DNA from: Beijerinckiaceae bacterium
Lineage (GTDB): Bacteria > Pseudomonadota > Alphaproteobacteria > Rhizobiales > Beijerinckiaceae
DNA: 60,302 nucleotides
Reading direction: 5' to 3'
Assembly (NCBI GenBank): GCA_947475995.1
Contig: CANJNI010000028.1
Location: 1 to 60,302, forward strand
Below the pieces are notes generated by a model that saw only the letters and a list, made by a program, of their open reading frames with translations, ran no database searches and was not told the origin of the DNA. Below, piece after piece: positions 1-8,383 of the stretch (the stretch's first letter is position 1; each line of letters starts with the position of its first letter). The translations under genes were made by a program, and so were the position numbers.

Positions 1-221
1 CTCACGAAACCTTGCTGACAGTCGGCATCTTGAAGAAGCCCGGGCGCGAAGCCACACCACAACTAGGGTCGTCCTCATCATGGCATGACCGCCAAACTGA
101 TGCACCAACTGTGCACTGTCGTTCGCCGACATTCGGCACGGTTCGCCCACGCGTATTAGGCACATGTTGGGCACGAAAGCCCGGCGCGAGCAGTCAAAAG
201 ATCATAACTGATTGATTTTAC
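1..221. other. leading intergenic stretch with no supported gene
   Basis: No convincing gene lies here. A 67-codon open frame exists, but it has no ribosome binding site, no recognisable motif and a composition that looks non-coding. The stretch ends at the 3' end of the tRNA on the minus strand, so part of it is probably the tRNA trailer. Confidence 0.5.
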
Positions 222-297
222 TGGCGCTCCCTAGGGGAATCGAACCCCTGTTTTCGCCGTGAGAGGGCGACGTCCTGGACCGCTAGACGAAGGGAGC
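222..297 (-). tRNA. tRNA-Glu (anticodon CTC)
   Basis: The minus strand folds as a full cloverleaf of 76 nt. The 7-bp acceptor stem is GCTCCCT paired with AGGGAGC, followed by discriminator G and an encoded CCA tail. The anticodon loop CCCTCTCAC has CTC, which reads GAG, and the T-loop carries GGTTCGATTCC. It sits downstream of nadD on the same strand and may be cotranscribed with it or have its own promoter. Confidence 0.96.
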
Positions 298-347
298 GGG
301 CGCGTTGCGCAGGGTGTCTATACGCGGGGCGGCGGCGCGCCGCAAGC

Positions 348-1031
348 TTACCGTGCGGGGTAGCGAGCGCCGCCTGTGGAGGCGGAACCGGTCTGCCCCG
401 CAGCCCGCAGGGCGGTCGAGGATTGGCCGGAGCGCCGCCCGTGCAGGAACGCGAAGGCGGGCGTTTTCGCCCCCGGCAGCAGGCTCGCATCGGCCTCGTC
501 GTAGCGGTTGGGGGCCAGCCAGACGGCGGCCCGGCTGTGAGCGGCCTTGAGGGTCGAGGCGGGCCGGTCGATCACCGCAATCGGCACAAGCTGCGCTATC
601 TCGCGCCATTTCTGCCAGCGATGAAAGCCCGCCAGATTGTCCGCCCCCATCAGCCAGACGAAATCCACGCCCGCGCAGCGCTGCGTCAGCCAGCGCACGG
701 TGTCGTAGGTATAGCGGGTGCCGATGCGGGCCTCGATGCCGGTGACCAGAATGCGCGGGTCGTCGGCGACCTCGCGGGCCGCCGCCATGCGGGCTTCCAG
801 CGGCGGCAGGGCGCGCGTGTCCTTCAGCGGATTGCCGGGCGTCACCAGCCACCAGACGGCGTCGAGCCGAAGGCGCTTCAGGGCGATCAGGCTCGCCAGC
901 CGGTGCCCCTCGTGGGGCGGGTTGAACGAGCCGCCGAACAGCCCGATGCGCAGGCCCGGCGCAAATCTCGGAAGAGGATGGCGCGGGAGGGGATGAAACG
1001 CCGGATCGGCCCTTGTGCTCATGTCGAGCAA
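348..1031 (-). CDS. nadD: nicotinate-nucleotide adenylyltransferase NadD
   Basis: NadD transfers AMP from ATP to nicotinate mononucleotide in NAD synthesis, in the cytosol. The nucleotidyltransferase signature GLFGGSFNPPHEGH is near residues 30-43 and the second signature SSTALR is near residue 205. The length of 227 aa is usual for the family. I chose a TTG start at 1031 because GGAGG lies 8 nt before it; the ATG at 1022 would be 17 nt from that site. It is the last gene of the proA - HD gene - nadD run, and the proA/nadD neighbourhood is common in alphaproteobacteria. The usual next gene, rsfS, is not present; a tRNA follows instead. Confidence 0.93.
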   Translation of the reverse strand: MLDMSTRADPAFHPLPRHPLPRFAPGLRIGLFGGSFNPPHEGHRLASLIALKRLRLDAVWWLVTPGNPLKDTRALPPLEARMAAAREVADDPRILVTGIEARIGTRYTYDTVRWLTQRCAGVDFVWLMGADNLAGFHRWQKWREIAQLVPIAVIDRPASTLKAAHSRAAVWLAPNRYDEADASLLPGAKTPAFAFLHGRRSGQSSTALRAAGQTGSASTGGARYPAR

Positions 1032-1062
1032 AATGGCCGCCTCCGGCCCCGCTGTCGAGCCT

Positions 1063-1863
1063 TCACAGGAAGTTATTCGGCCAGATGATGCTCCGCCACA
1101 TATGGGACGAGGGCGAATTGTCGAACCCCAGCCCCTCTTCGGGCTGCTTGAAGTGGCGGCCGATGATGTCCTCGAAATCGCGGACGTTGACGCTGACGGA
1201 CGGATCGAACGAATAAAGATCGTTCATGGTGATCAGCCGGGCCGACATGTACCATTTGTGATTGCGCGCATGGTCGGCGGCGCGCTGGATATAGGCGGGC
1301 GGCACGTAATCCTCGCCGAAAGCACGCGTGTAGAGTTCGGGATATTCATAGCCGAGCTGCGGCTCGGGGAAGAACCGCAGCGCCTGATGGTAGCGCACCG
1401 CCCAGGCGGTTTCCTCGTCCACATAAGGTTCGATCAGCTGCGCGCCGTAATAGCCGTGGTCGGAGCGAATATGCGCCACCACGGCAATGTCGTGCAGCAG
1501 GCAGCCGAGCACGAGCTTTTCGGGCAAGCCATTTTTTTGCGCCAGCCGGGCGCTTTGCAGCAGATGCTGGCCCCCGCGATGAACCAGCAGGATGCGCCGC
1601 TCGAAATAATCGATGAGGGTCGGCTTCTCCGGCATCGGCGGCAGGCGCGGCTCGTCATGCATCAGGTAGCGGCCCGGAACCGACTTCCAGTCGCCCGCGC
1701 CGATTTCGCCGATGCGGCCGAAGAAGGGTTTCGCGACCTTGCGGTCCAGCAGGCCCATCATGATGCGTTCGAGCAGATCGTCCCGCTCGTCCACCGCCAT
1801 GTCCGGCGTGGCCTTTTCGGCAAGCAGGCGGTGCGCTTCGGCGACGAGTTCTTCGTGTGTCAT
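1063..1863 (-). CDS. HD-domain protein, probable metal-dependent phosphohydrolase
   Basis: This is a 266-aa cytosolic protein with an HD signature, LLHDIAVVAHIRSDHGYYG, near residues 121-139, preceded by a His in LLVHRGGQHLL that can supply the first metal ligand. HD proteins are metal-dependent phosphohydrolases acting on nucleotides or phosphonates; the substrate here is unknown. The start has AAGGA 6 nt upstream. The gene lies 9 bp after proA and 31 bp before nadD, so it is probably cotranscribed with them. There is no signal peptide or membrane segment. The HD call is good; a specific function cannot be given. Confidence 0.75.
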   Translation of the reverse strand: MTHEELVAEAHRLLAEKATPDMAVDERDDLLERIMMGLLDRKVAKPFFGRIGEIGAGDWKSVPGRYLMHDEPRLPPMPEKPTLIDYFERRILLVHRGGQHLLQSARLAQKNGLPEKLVLGCLLHDIAVVAHIRSDHGYYGAQLIEPYVDEETAWAVRYHQALRFFPEPQLGYEYPELYTRAFGEDYVPPAYIQRAADHARNHKWYMSARLITMNDLYSFDPSVSVNVRDFEDIIGRHFKQPEEGLGFDNSPSSHMWRSIIWPNNFL

Positions 1864-1872
1864 GGAAATTCC

Positions 1873-3162
1873 TTACGGCCTTGTCTGCCCGTTTCCGTGG
1901 ACGCGGTATTTGAACGAGGTCAATTGCTCGAGCCCCACCGGGCCGCGCGCATGCATCCGGCCCGTCGCGATGCCGATCTCGGCCCCGAAGCCAAATTCGC
2001 CGCCATCGGCGAATTGCGTCGAGGCATTGTGCAGCACGATGGCTGAATCCACTTCGCGCATGAACCTTTCCGCAGCAGCCTCATCCTGCGTGATGATGCA
2101 GTCCGTATGATGCGACCCGTAGGTTTCGATATGCGCGATGGCGGCGTCGAGGCCGTCGACGACTTTCGCCGAGATGATGCTTTCGAGATATTCGGTGCGC
2201 CAGTCATCTTCCGTGGCGGGCGTTGCGCGCGCATCTGCAGCGCGCGTGGCTTCGTCGCCCCGCACCTCGCAGCCGGCGTCGATCAGCATCGACACCAGCG
2301 GCTTCAGATGTGTCGCGGCGACAGAGCGATCCACCAGCAAAGTCTCGGCAGCGCCGCAAATGCCGGTGCGGCGCAGTTTCGCATTGAGCAGAATCGCTTT
2401 CGCCATGTCGAGATCGGCGGCGCGATCAACATAGACATGCACGATGCCTTCCAGATGCGCGAAGACCGGCACGCGCGCCTCATCCTGCACGCGGGCCACG
2501 AGGCTCTTGCCGCCGCGCGGCACGATGACGTCGAGATTGCCCGCCAGCCCTTTCAGCATTTCGCCCACGGCGGCGCGGTCACGCACCGGCACGCGGGAGA
2601 TCGCCGCGTCAGGCAGGCCTGCGGCCCGCAGACCCTCGACCAGACAGGCATGGATCGCGCCCGACGAATGGAACGAGTCCGAACCGCCGCGCAGGATGGC
2701 GGCGTTGCCGGCCTTGAGGCACAGCGCACCCGCATCGGCCGTCACGTTGGGACGGCTCTCGTAGATCACCCCGATCACCCCGAGCGGCGTGGAAACGCGC
2801 TCGATCTGCAAGCCGTTCGGGCGCACGAAACTGGCCAGCACGCGCCCGACCGGGTCCGGCAGAGCCGCAATGTCTTCAAGGCCGCGCGCCATCGCCTCGA
2901 TACGGGCTTCATTGAGCATCAGCCGGTCGAGATTGGCCCTGGTCATGCCGGAGGCTTCGCCGGCCGCCATGTCCTTCGCGTTGGCGGCGATCACGTCAGC
3001 GGCGCGGGCGCGCAGCACCCGGGCGGCCTCGGCGAGGGCGCGGTTCTTCTGTTCCGTCGGCGCCAGGCCGAGCGCATGGGCGGCGGCGCGGGCGTCGCGG
3101 CCAAGCGCCAGCATGATGTCGTGAACCGGACGGGATTCGTCGAGGCGATGAACGTTTTCCAT
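1873..3162 (-). CDS. proA: gamma-glutamyl phosphate reductase ProA
   Basis: ProA reduces L-glutamyl-5-phosphate to glutamate-5-semialdehyde with NADPH, the second step of proline synthesis. The 429-aa length matches the family. The aldehyde-dehydrogenase-like catalytic Cys is in [15 protein letters not shown] near residue 268, and the conserved stretch [20 protein letters not shown] is present near residues 134-153. The C-terminal signature [20 protein letters not shown] is intact. It is the first gene of a minus-strand run with the HD gene and nadD. The partner kinase proB is not in the window. Confidence 0.96.
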   Translation of the reverse strand: MENVHRLDESRPVHDIMLALGRDARAAAHALGLAPTEQKNRALAEAARVLRARAADVIAANAKDMAAGEASGMTRANLDRLMLNEARIEAMARGLEDIAALPDPVGRVLASFVRPNGLQIERVSTPLGVIGVIYESRPNVTADAGALCLKAGNAAILRGGSDSFHSSGAIHACLVEGLRAAGLPDAAISRVPVRDRAAVGEMLKGLAGNLDVIVPRGGKSLVARVQDEARVPVFAHLEGIVHVYVDRAADLDMAKAILLNAKLRRTGICGAAETLLVDRSVAATHLKPLVSMLIDAGCEVRGDEATRAADARATPATEDDWRTEYLESIISAKVVDGLDAAIAHIETYGSHHTDCIITQDEAAAERFMREVDSAIVLHNASTQFADGGEFGFGAEIGIATGRMHARGPVGLEQLTSFKYRVHGNGQTRP

Positions 3163-3216
3163 GGCCCCCGCATAGCAGAAAGACCGCCCGGCGTCATCGG
3201 GCGCAGGGCGGGGCCG

Positions 3217-4089
3217 CTATGCCAGAAGCCCCATGCTGCGCCAGTCGCGCAGCAGCAGCTTTTCGAGGCTCGCGTCGCTGCGCACCGGCAGATAGCGGCC
3301 ATGCAGGCGACCGAACGCCCCCCGCAGGGTTTCGCGCCATGCGGCGAGGGCTCGGGCGTAGCGATCCAGCGCGCCGGAATCGAGGTTCATCTCGACCTCT
3401 TCGCCGCTCTCGGCGTCCACCAGACAGGACTGGCCCTGCGCCAGATGCGCCGGATCGCATTCCTGCGGGCTCAGCAAATGGAGCGCAATGAATTCGCAAC
3501 CCGAGCCGCCAAGGCCTTTCAGGTCGCGCTCGGGATCGTCGAGCCAGAAATCGCTGATCAGGAAAGTGAGGCTGCGCGGCTTCAGCTTGCGCTCGATACC
3601 CGGCAGCAGCCTGCCGAACCCGCCGCCTGCGGGCTCAAGCGCATCGATCCAGCGAAACAGAACCGGCGCACGATCCACGCCCTGCACGCGCGGTGAAAGC
3701 GATGTTTCCCCATTCACGCAGCCGACGATCTGCGCCGCATCGCCCCCCGCCAGAGCCACGAAGGCGACTGCTGCGGCCAGATCGCGCCCGAAGGCGAACT
3801 TGTCCGGCTCGCCCGATTGCATCGACGCGCTGGCGTCGAGCACGATCGTCACCGGCACCTGCTGGTCTACTGCGTATTGCCGGGTGAAATAGCCGCCGTG
3901 GCGCGCATGCAGATGCGGATCGAGATGTCGCACATCGTCGCCCGGCTGATATTCGCGGTAGTCGGCGAATTCGAGTCCCGAGCCCTTCTGCTGCGAGCGC
4001 CGTTCGCCCACGCCCGTGGACGGGACCGCATGGCGGATGGAAAGACGCGAGCGGCGCAGAGCATTCAGCAGCGCCGGGGGCGGCGTCAT
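3217..4089 (-). CDS. DUF58 (MxaS/BatB-associated type) VWA-like protein, module A
   Basis: This 290-aa protein has the DUF58 signature: KGSGLEFADYREYQPGDD followed by VRHLD near residues 35-58, and a von Willebrand A-like MIDAS stretch, VLDASASM, near residue 84. In methanol-oxidation clusters the DUF58 protein is MxaS and works with the MoxR ATPase MxaR. The ATG overlaps the stop of the upstream MoxR gene in ATGA (4086-4089), so translation is probably coupled. No signal peptide is seen; the protein is likely cytosolic or peripheral. A paralogue lies at 45997-46869. I infer a role in maturing the PQQ dehydrogenase of this module; the exact partner is not shown by sequence. Confidence 0.88.
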   Translation of the reverse strand: MTPPPALLNALRRSRLSIRHAVPSTGVGERRSQQKGSGLEFADYREYQPGDDVRHLDPHLHARHGGYFTRQYAVDQQVPVTIVLDASASMQSGEPDKFAFGRDLAAAVAFVALAGGDAAQIVGCVNGETSLSPRVQGVDRAPVLFRWIDALEPAGGGFGRLLPGIERKLKPRSLTFLISDFWLDDPERDLKGLGGSGCEFIALHLLSPQECDPAHLAQGQSCLVDAESGEEVEMNLDSGALDRYARALAAWRETLRGAFGRLHGRYLPVRSDASLEKLLLRDWRSMGLLA

Positions 4090-5117
4090 ACGGCGCTCCG
4101 CACCGTGGCGTCGAACAGTCTGGTCAGCATCTTCTGCGCATCGATTCCATCCGCTTCCGCCTCGAAATTAAGCTGGAAGCGATGGCGCAGCGACGGCATC
4201 AGGACTTCGCCCAAATCCTCGAAGCTCACGTTGAAGCGGCCGTTCAGAAGCGCGTGGCCCTTGGCGGCGAGCAGCAGCGACTGTGCGCCGCGCGGACTGA
4301 TCCCGAAACGAACATATTTGCGCACATCCTTGCCGGCCTCGGCCAGAGATGGCTGCGTGGCGCGCACGAAGCGCGCGACCGCGCGGCGTACATGCGACGC
4401 GACCGGAACATCGCGCACCAGCGACTGGCCTTGCAGGATGTCTTCAGCGGTCAAAACCTGCGCAACCGTCTCGGTCGCATGACCGGTGGTGAGATCGAGA
4501 ATGCGGTCGAGTTCGTCCTCGCCGGGAAATTCCACGATGGTCTTGAACAAGAAACGGTCGATTTGCGCTTCCGGCAACTGATAGGTGCCGTCCATTTCGA
4601 GCGGGTTTTGTGTGGCCAGCACGAAGAAAGGACGCGGCAGCGCCATCGTGCGGCCGCCCGCCGTCACCATGCGCTCCTGCATGGCCTCGAGCAGCGACGA
4701 TTGGGTCTTCGGCGTGGCGCGATTGATCTCATCCGCCAGCAGTAGCTGCGTGAAAACCGGGCCCGGCTGAAACTGCAGGCGTGAACGCCCCTGTTCATCC
4801 GGCACGAGCGCGAGCGCGCCCGTCACATCCGCAGGCATCAGGTCGGGCGTGAACTGGATGCGCGAAAAGCTCAGCCCTGTAGCTGCGCCCAGCGTGCGCA
4901 CCAGCAGCGTCTTGCCAACTCCCGGCGCGCCTTCGAGCAAAACATGCCCTTCGCAGATAAGCGCGATCAGCAATTGCTCGATCACCGCATTCTGGCCGAT
5001 CACCGCCTTGCCGATCTCGCGTCGCGCGCGTTGCAGGTTGGCCAGCAGGTTGGCGAGTTCCGGCGGCAGACCGCGCGATGCGTCGGGAGTGTTCAAATGA
5101 GTCTCCACCGCCGTCAT
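4086..5117 (-). CDS. MoxR-family AAA+ ATPase (MxaR-like), module A
   Basis: This is a MoxR-type AAA+ ATPase of 343 aa. Walker A GAPGVGKT is near residue 65, and Walker B with the MoxR signature LLLADEINRATPKTQSSLLE follows near residue 125. MoxR ATPases remodel protein complexes together with VWA proteins; in methylotrophs the founding member is needed to make active, metal-loaded methanol dehydrogenase. I set the start at the ATG at 5117, 7 bp after the cytochrome gene, because the upstream part of the frame is not conserved-looking and lies inside that gene. The order cytochrome - MoxR - DUF58 forms one operon. A paralogue is at 46866-47903. Confidence 0.93.
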   Translation of the reverse strand: MTAVETHLNTPDASRGLPPELANLLANLQRARREIGKAVIGQNAVIEQLLIALICEGHVLLEGAPGVGKTLLVRTLGAATGLSFSRIQFTPDLMPADVTGALALVPDEQGRSRLQFQPGPVFTQLLLADEINRATPKTQSSLLEAMQERMVTAGGRTMALPRPFFVLATQNPLEMDGTYQLPEAQIDRFLFKTIVEFPGEDELDRILDLTTGHATETVAQVLTAEDILQGQSLVRDVPVASHVRRAVARFVRATQPSLAEAGKDVRKYVRFGISPRGAQSLLLAAKGHALLNGRFNVSFEDLGEVLMPSLRHRFQLNFEAEADGIDAQKMLTRLFDATVRSAV

Positions 5118-5124
5118 TCCAGCA

Positions 5125-5544
5125 TCACTGCTTGATCTTGATGACGATATCCGCCTGGGCGTCAAAGTCTGTCGACAGATCTTTCGGCCCTGCCGGAAAG
5201 CCGTTGCCGCGCAGGATATGTGCGGCGATGTTGGTGGCCTGCTGGGGACTGAGCGAATCCGGATTTTCGACCGGCATCCGCAGTTTGATGAACTGGACGA
5301 GTTCGGCGACCGGCTGATCCCCGAACGTATAGGCGAAGTCCGATCCGAGCAGCGGCGGACCGCCGGGCGAGCCGGTCAGTCCGGAGCCATGACACACGGA
5401 GCAGAAACGGTCGTAGGTGGCCTTGCCGCGATCAGCCTGTTCAAGGGAGTAAACCCCATCCCAGACGGATTTTGGCGCGTTCTGCGCGCCGGCCGCAGAG
5501 GCCAGCATGAACACAGTGAAAACCAGAACCGATCTCGCCGCCAA
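5125..5544 (-). CDS. periplasmic c-type cytochrome (XoxG/MxaG-like role), module A
   Basis: This is a 139-aa single-haem cytochrome c with heme motif CSVCH at about residue 46 and the distal Met candidate in KLRMPVENPDSLS. It begins with a signal peptide, MAARSVLVFTVFMLASAAGA. I chose a TTG start at 5544 because GGAGG lies 6 nt upstream and the signal peptide then starts correctly; a longer frame exists upstream but would place unrelated sequence before the signal peptide. It is divergent from the PQQ dehydrogenase at 5696, and I infer it takes electrons from that enzyme. It is shorter than typical MxaG/XoxG. Confidence 0.85.
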   Translation of the reverse strand: MAARSVLVFTVFMLASAAGAQNAPKSVWDGVYSLEQADRGKATYDRFCSVCHGSGLTGSPGGPPLLGSDFAYTFGDQPVAELVQFIKLRMPVENPDSLSPQQATNIAAHILRGNGFPAGPKDLSTDFDAQADIVIKIKQ

Positions 5545-5570
5545 AACTGTCCTCCCCGATGGCCCACCAT

Positions 5571-5589
5571 ACCCGTCAGCTTGACGGGT
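5571..5589. promoter_or_regulatory. inverted repeat in the divergent cytochrome/PQQ-dehydrogenase promoter region
   Basis: ACCCGTCA is followed by GCT and then TGACGGGT, a perfect 8-bp inverted repeat. It lies in the 151-bp gap between the divergent cytochrome c and PQQ dehydrogenase genes, 26 bp from the cytochrome start. A position between two divergent genes suggests an operator. No regulator gene is nearby, so the binding protein is unknown. Confidence 0.5.
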
Positions 5590-5695
5590 CTTATCCGTTC
5601 GTCGAAAATGACATGAGGTTAGCGCCTGATCAACCGCCGCTTCACGTTGTTCGGAAAGCCCGGAACATAATCCACCCAGAGAGGAAATAGCCAGA

Positions 5696-7462
5696 ATGTC
5701 CGTCTCCAAACTGGCTCTTGCAGCCGCATTGACCGTGTCGCTCGGGAGCGTCGCGATCGCCCAGACCGCGCCCATGGCGAACTATACGCCGGTCACCGAC
5801 AAGATGCTGGCTGATCCCAGCCCCAACGACTGGCCGATGTTCCGCCGCACCTTCAACGGCTGGGGCTACAGCCCGCTCGACCAGATCAACAAGCAGAATG
5901 TCGGAAATCTGCGCATGGCCTGGTCGCGCGCCATGGAGCCCGGCGCGCAGGAAGGCACGCCGATCGTCCACGACGGCATCATGTTCCTGCCGAACGCAGG
6001 AAATGTCGTGCAGGCGCTCGACGCCCGCAATGGCGACCTTATCTGGGAATATCGCCGCGAATTGCCGGCCGATATCGACAAGTACGACGGACTGGCGGAC
6101 GTCACGCGCACGCTCGGTCTTTACGGCAACAATGTCATCCTGACCTCGGCAGACGGCTATGTGGTGGCGCTCGACGCCAAGACCGGCAAGGTCGCCTATG
6201 AGATCCTTGTGGCCGATTACAAGACGCTCAGCACGCGCCAGTCGGGCGGTCCGCTTATCGCCAACGGCAAGATCTTTTCCGGCCGTCGCTGCTCGCCCAA
6301 GGGTGGACCGAAGGCCTGTTTCGTATCCGCTCACAGCGCCCAGAACGGCGAAGAGCTGTGGCGCTTCTATACGATTCCCCAGCCGGGCGAGCCGGGCTTC
6401 GACACATGGGGCGACACGCCCTACGAAAGCCGACTGCATCTGGGCTCATGGATGGTGCCGACCTACGACCCGGAAACCAATCTGGTGTTCTTCGGCACTT
6501 CCACGACCGCTCCCTATTCCAAGTTCCACCTGAACGATCCGGTGAAGAAAGACTGGGAATATCTCTACCAGTCCTCGACGCTGGCCCTGAACGCCGACAG
6601 CGGCAAGATCACCTGGTATGTGCAGCATCTGCGCGACCATTGGGACCTCGACAACGTGTTCGTGCGGCTGCTGGTCGACACTGCCGTGACGCCGAACAAG
6701 GACGAGGTGAAGTGGATCAACCCCAGCCTTAAGCCGGGCGAAAAGCGCAAGGTCATGACCGGTACGCCGGGCAAGACGGCCACGATCCACACGATGGACC
6801 GTCAGACCGGCGAATTGCTCTGGGTGCGCGAGACCGTTCCGCAGAACGTCTACAAGGACTTCGACTGGAAGACCGGTCGCGGCATCACCAATCCGGACAT
6901 CCTGTTCACGCAACTGCGTCAGGAATTCACCATCTGCCCCGGCATCTATGGCGGCAAGGACTGGCAGGAAGGCTCCTACAGCCCGCGCACCAACATGATG
7001 TACTACCCGCTGCAGAACTCCTGCAGCGTGGAGACCAACGTGATCGCAAACCCGACCGCCGCAGACGGCGCCGCGATGCGTCACCGCACCATCATGCTGC
7101 CTGACGCCAAGAATGCCGGCAACGTCTTCGCCATCAATGCCGAGACAGGCAAGCAGGGCTGGAAGTTCGAGAACCGCGCCGGCATGTGGTCAACGGTAGC
7201 GACCGGCGGCGGCCTCGTGATCGCCGGCGATCTCAACCGTCGCCTGCGCGTCTTCGACGATGAAACCGGCAAGGTGCTGTTCGAGACCATCCTGGCGGCC
7301 CCTGCCGCAGGCTTCCCGGTGACCTATGCGGTGGACGGCAAGCAGTATGTCGCAGTGCCGGTTGGTTCGCCTGGCGTCACCGGTCGCCAGATCCTCAGCG
7401 TCACTCCGGAACTGAAGCCCGGCACCGGCGGCAACTCATTGTTTGTCTTCGCGCTGCCGTAA
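5696..7462 (+). CDS. divergent PQQ-dependent alcohol dehydrogenase, module A
   Basis: This 588-aa periplasmic quinoprotein has a signal peptide (residues 1-22, ending SVAIA) and an eight-bladed propeller with W-motifs such as ALDARNGDLIWEY and AINAETGKQGWKF. The catalytic Asp is D317 in DHWDLDNVF, and D319 sits where lanthanide-type enzymes carry an extra Asp. By hand alignment to methanol dehydrogenase, the metal ligand Asn261 is replaced by T270 (FGTSTTAPY), the GGEFG glutamate (Glu177) is absent, and the vicinal Cys-Cys is missing. A C-x8-C pair (C199, C208) lies where the glutamate loop should be. There is no cytochrome domain. An MxaJ-like gene follows. The substrate is unknown; the family oxidises alcohols or aldehydes. 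Confidence 0.9.
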   Translation: MSVSKLALAAALTVSLGSVAIAQTAPMANYTPVTDKMLADPSPNDWPMFRRTFNGWGYSPLDQINKQNVGNLRMAWSRAMEPGAQEGTPIVHDGIMFLPNAGNVVQALDARNGDLIWEYRRELPADIDKYDGLADVTRTLGLYGNNVILTSADGYVVALDAKTGKVAYEILVADYKTLSTRQSGGPLIANGKIFSGRRCSPKGGPKACFVSAHSAQNGEELWRFYTIPQPGEPGFDTWGDTPYESRLHLGSWMVPTYDPETNLVFFGTSTTAPYSKFHLNDPVKKDWEYLYQSSTLALNADSGKITWYVQHLRDHWDLDNVFVRLLVDTAVTPNKDEVKWINPSLKPGEKRKVMTGTPGKTATIHTMDRQTGELLWVRETVPQNVYKDFDWKTGRGITNPDILFTQLRQEFTICPGIYGGKDWQEGSYSPRTNMMYYPLQNSCSVETNVIANPTAADGAAMRHRTIMLPDAKNAGNVFAINAETGKQGWKFENRAGMWSTVATGGGLVIAGDLNRRLRVFDDETGKVLFETILAAPAAGFPVTYAVDGKQYVAVPVGSPGVTGRQILSVTPELKPGTGGNSLFVFALP

Positions 7463-7484
7463 CAAGTCTGGCGGAACCTTGAAG

Positions 7485-7514
7485 CGGGCGGCGCGGCGAA
7501 AGCAGCGTCGCCCG
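7485..7514 (+). terminator. hairpin between PQQ dehydrogenase and periplasmic protein gene
   Basis: CGGGCGGCG pairs with CGTCGCCCG (9 bp with one G-T pair) across a 12-nt loop, followed by ATTGTTTG. It lies just before the ribosome binding site of the next gene, so it may act as a partial terminator or stabilise the 3' end of the dehydrogenase message. The second module has a hairpin at the same place (48881-48901). Confidence 0.45.
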
Positions 7515-7534
7515 ATTGTTTGTGGAGCAGCCAG

Positions 7535-8383
7535 ATGCGGAGCTTCCTGAAGCGAGCAGCCGTGATCATCGGGACGCTCGCGTTTGCGTCGATGCTCCCG
7601 CAGGCGGCCTTCTCGCAGAATGCGCTTGTTCCGCAGGACTTCCTGACGAACAAGCGTTTATCGACCGGCGACCGGATCCGCTACTGTCTCAACATGTCCA
7701 GCGTTCTGGTCGAATTCGATCGGGAAATCGGGCGCGAAATTGCGGGCGCGCTTTTTCTGGAGCCCGAGTTCTTCGAGGTCAAAACCCCGACCGATCCCTA
7801 TCCGCTCGACTACCGGATGGACGTGACGGAAGAAGACCTGTTCATTTTCATGAACAGGCGCTGCGATGCGTTTCTCGGTTTCTCCATCAGTCCCGACGAC
7901 ACGCCGGATTGGCTGCAGCCGACACGACCTTATCACAGCACGGCGTTTCGCATCGTGACCACCCGCAAGGACGTTCGGGCGCTTGCGGACCTGCCGGCCT
8001 CCAGTTCGGTCGGCACATGGATGGGAAGCAGCCCCGATTCCGCGTTCAGGGTGTTTCTGTCCACATCCGGAGCGTCGCTGCGCCGCCTGCCTTATCCGCA
8101 TAATCTCTATCTGGTCGACCGGCTTCGCGACGGAACCCTGCAGGCCGCGATGATCTGGGAGCCGGCGCTTTACCTCGGCGGCCAGGGCGGGCCGCAAAAG
8201 CTTGGACTGTCGGTGCTGAATGGTTTCCCGTTCACAGTCGCCACAATCGACTTCGGCATCGCCTTGCGGTCCAACGAATCCTATCTGCGCGCACAACTCG
8301 ATTCCGCAATCGATGCGCTCGTCCGCGATGGAACGCTTGAAAAACTGCGGCGCAAGTTCAGCCTACCGCCGCAAGCGCAATAA
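7535..8383 (+). CDS. MxaJ/XoxJ-like periplasmic solute-binding protein, module A
   Basis: This 282-aa secreted protein has a signal peptide ending near QAAFSQ and a bacterial family 3 solute-binding fold: TGDRIRYCLN at the start, a central GTWMGSS loop, and RDGTLEKLRRKF near the end. Quinoprotein-associated members of this fold (MoxJ/MxaJ, XoxJ) interact with the dehydrogenase rather than feeding a transporter. No permease or ATPase is beside it, which fits that role. The ATG at 7535 has GGAG 7 nt upstream. The 3' end overlaps the convergent VWA gene by 21 bp (8363-8383). A close relative by layout is at 47940-48830. I infer a chaperone or metallation role. Confidence 0.82.
   Translation: MRSFLKRAAVIIGTLAFASMLPQAAFSQNALVPQDFLTNKRLSTGDRIRYCLNMSSVLVEFDREIGREIAGALFLEPEFFEVKTPTDPYPLDYRMDVTEEDLFIFMNRRCDAFLGFSISPDDTPDWLQPTRPYHSTAFRIVTTRKDVRALADLPASSSVGTWMGSSPDSAFRVFLSTSGASLRRLPYPHNLYLVDRLRDGTLQAAMIWEPALYLGGQGGPQKLGLSVLNGFPFTVATIDFGIALRSNESYLRAQLDSAIDALVRDGTLEKLRRKFSLPPQAQ

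Noticed and set aside
12-215. A 67-codon open frame at the left edge
   Set aside because: It has no ribosome binding site, no motif and an unusual composition; it may be chance.
5642-6439. A 265-codon open frame on the minus strand over the PQQ dehydrogenase start
   Set aside because: It overlaps the signal peptide and first blades of a well supported dehydrogenase, and would also cover the divergent promoter region.
5696-7462. Calling the module A dehydrogenase XoxF or MxaF
   Set aside because: The Asp pair fits a lanthanide enzyme, but the Glu and Asn metal ligands and the vicinal disulfide are missing, so a XoxF name would mislead.
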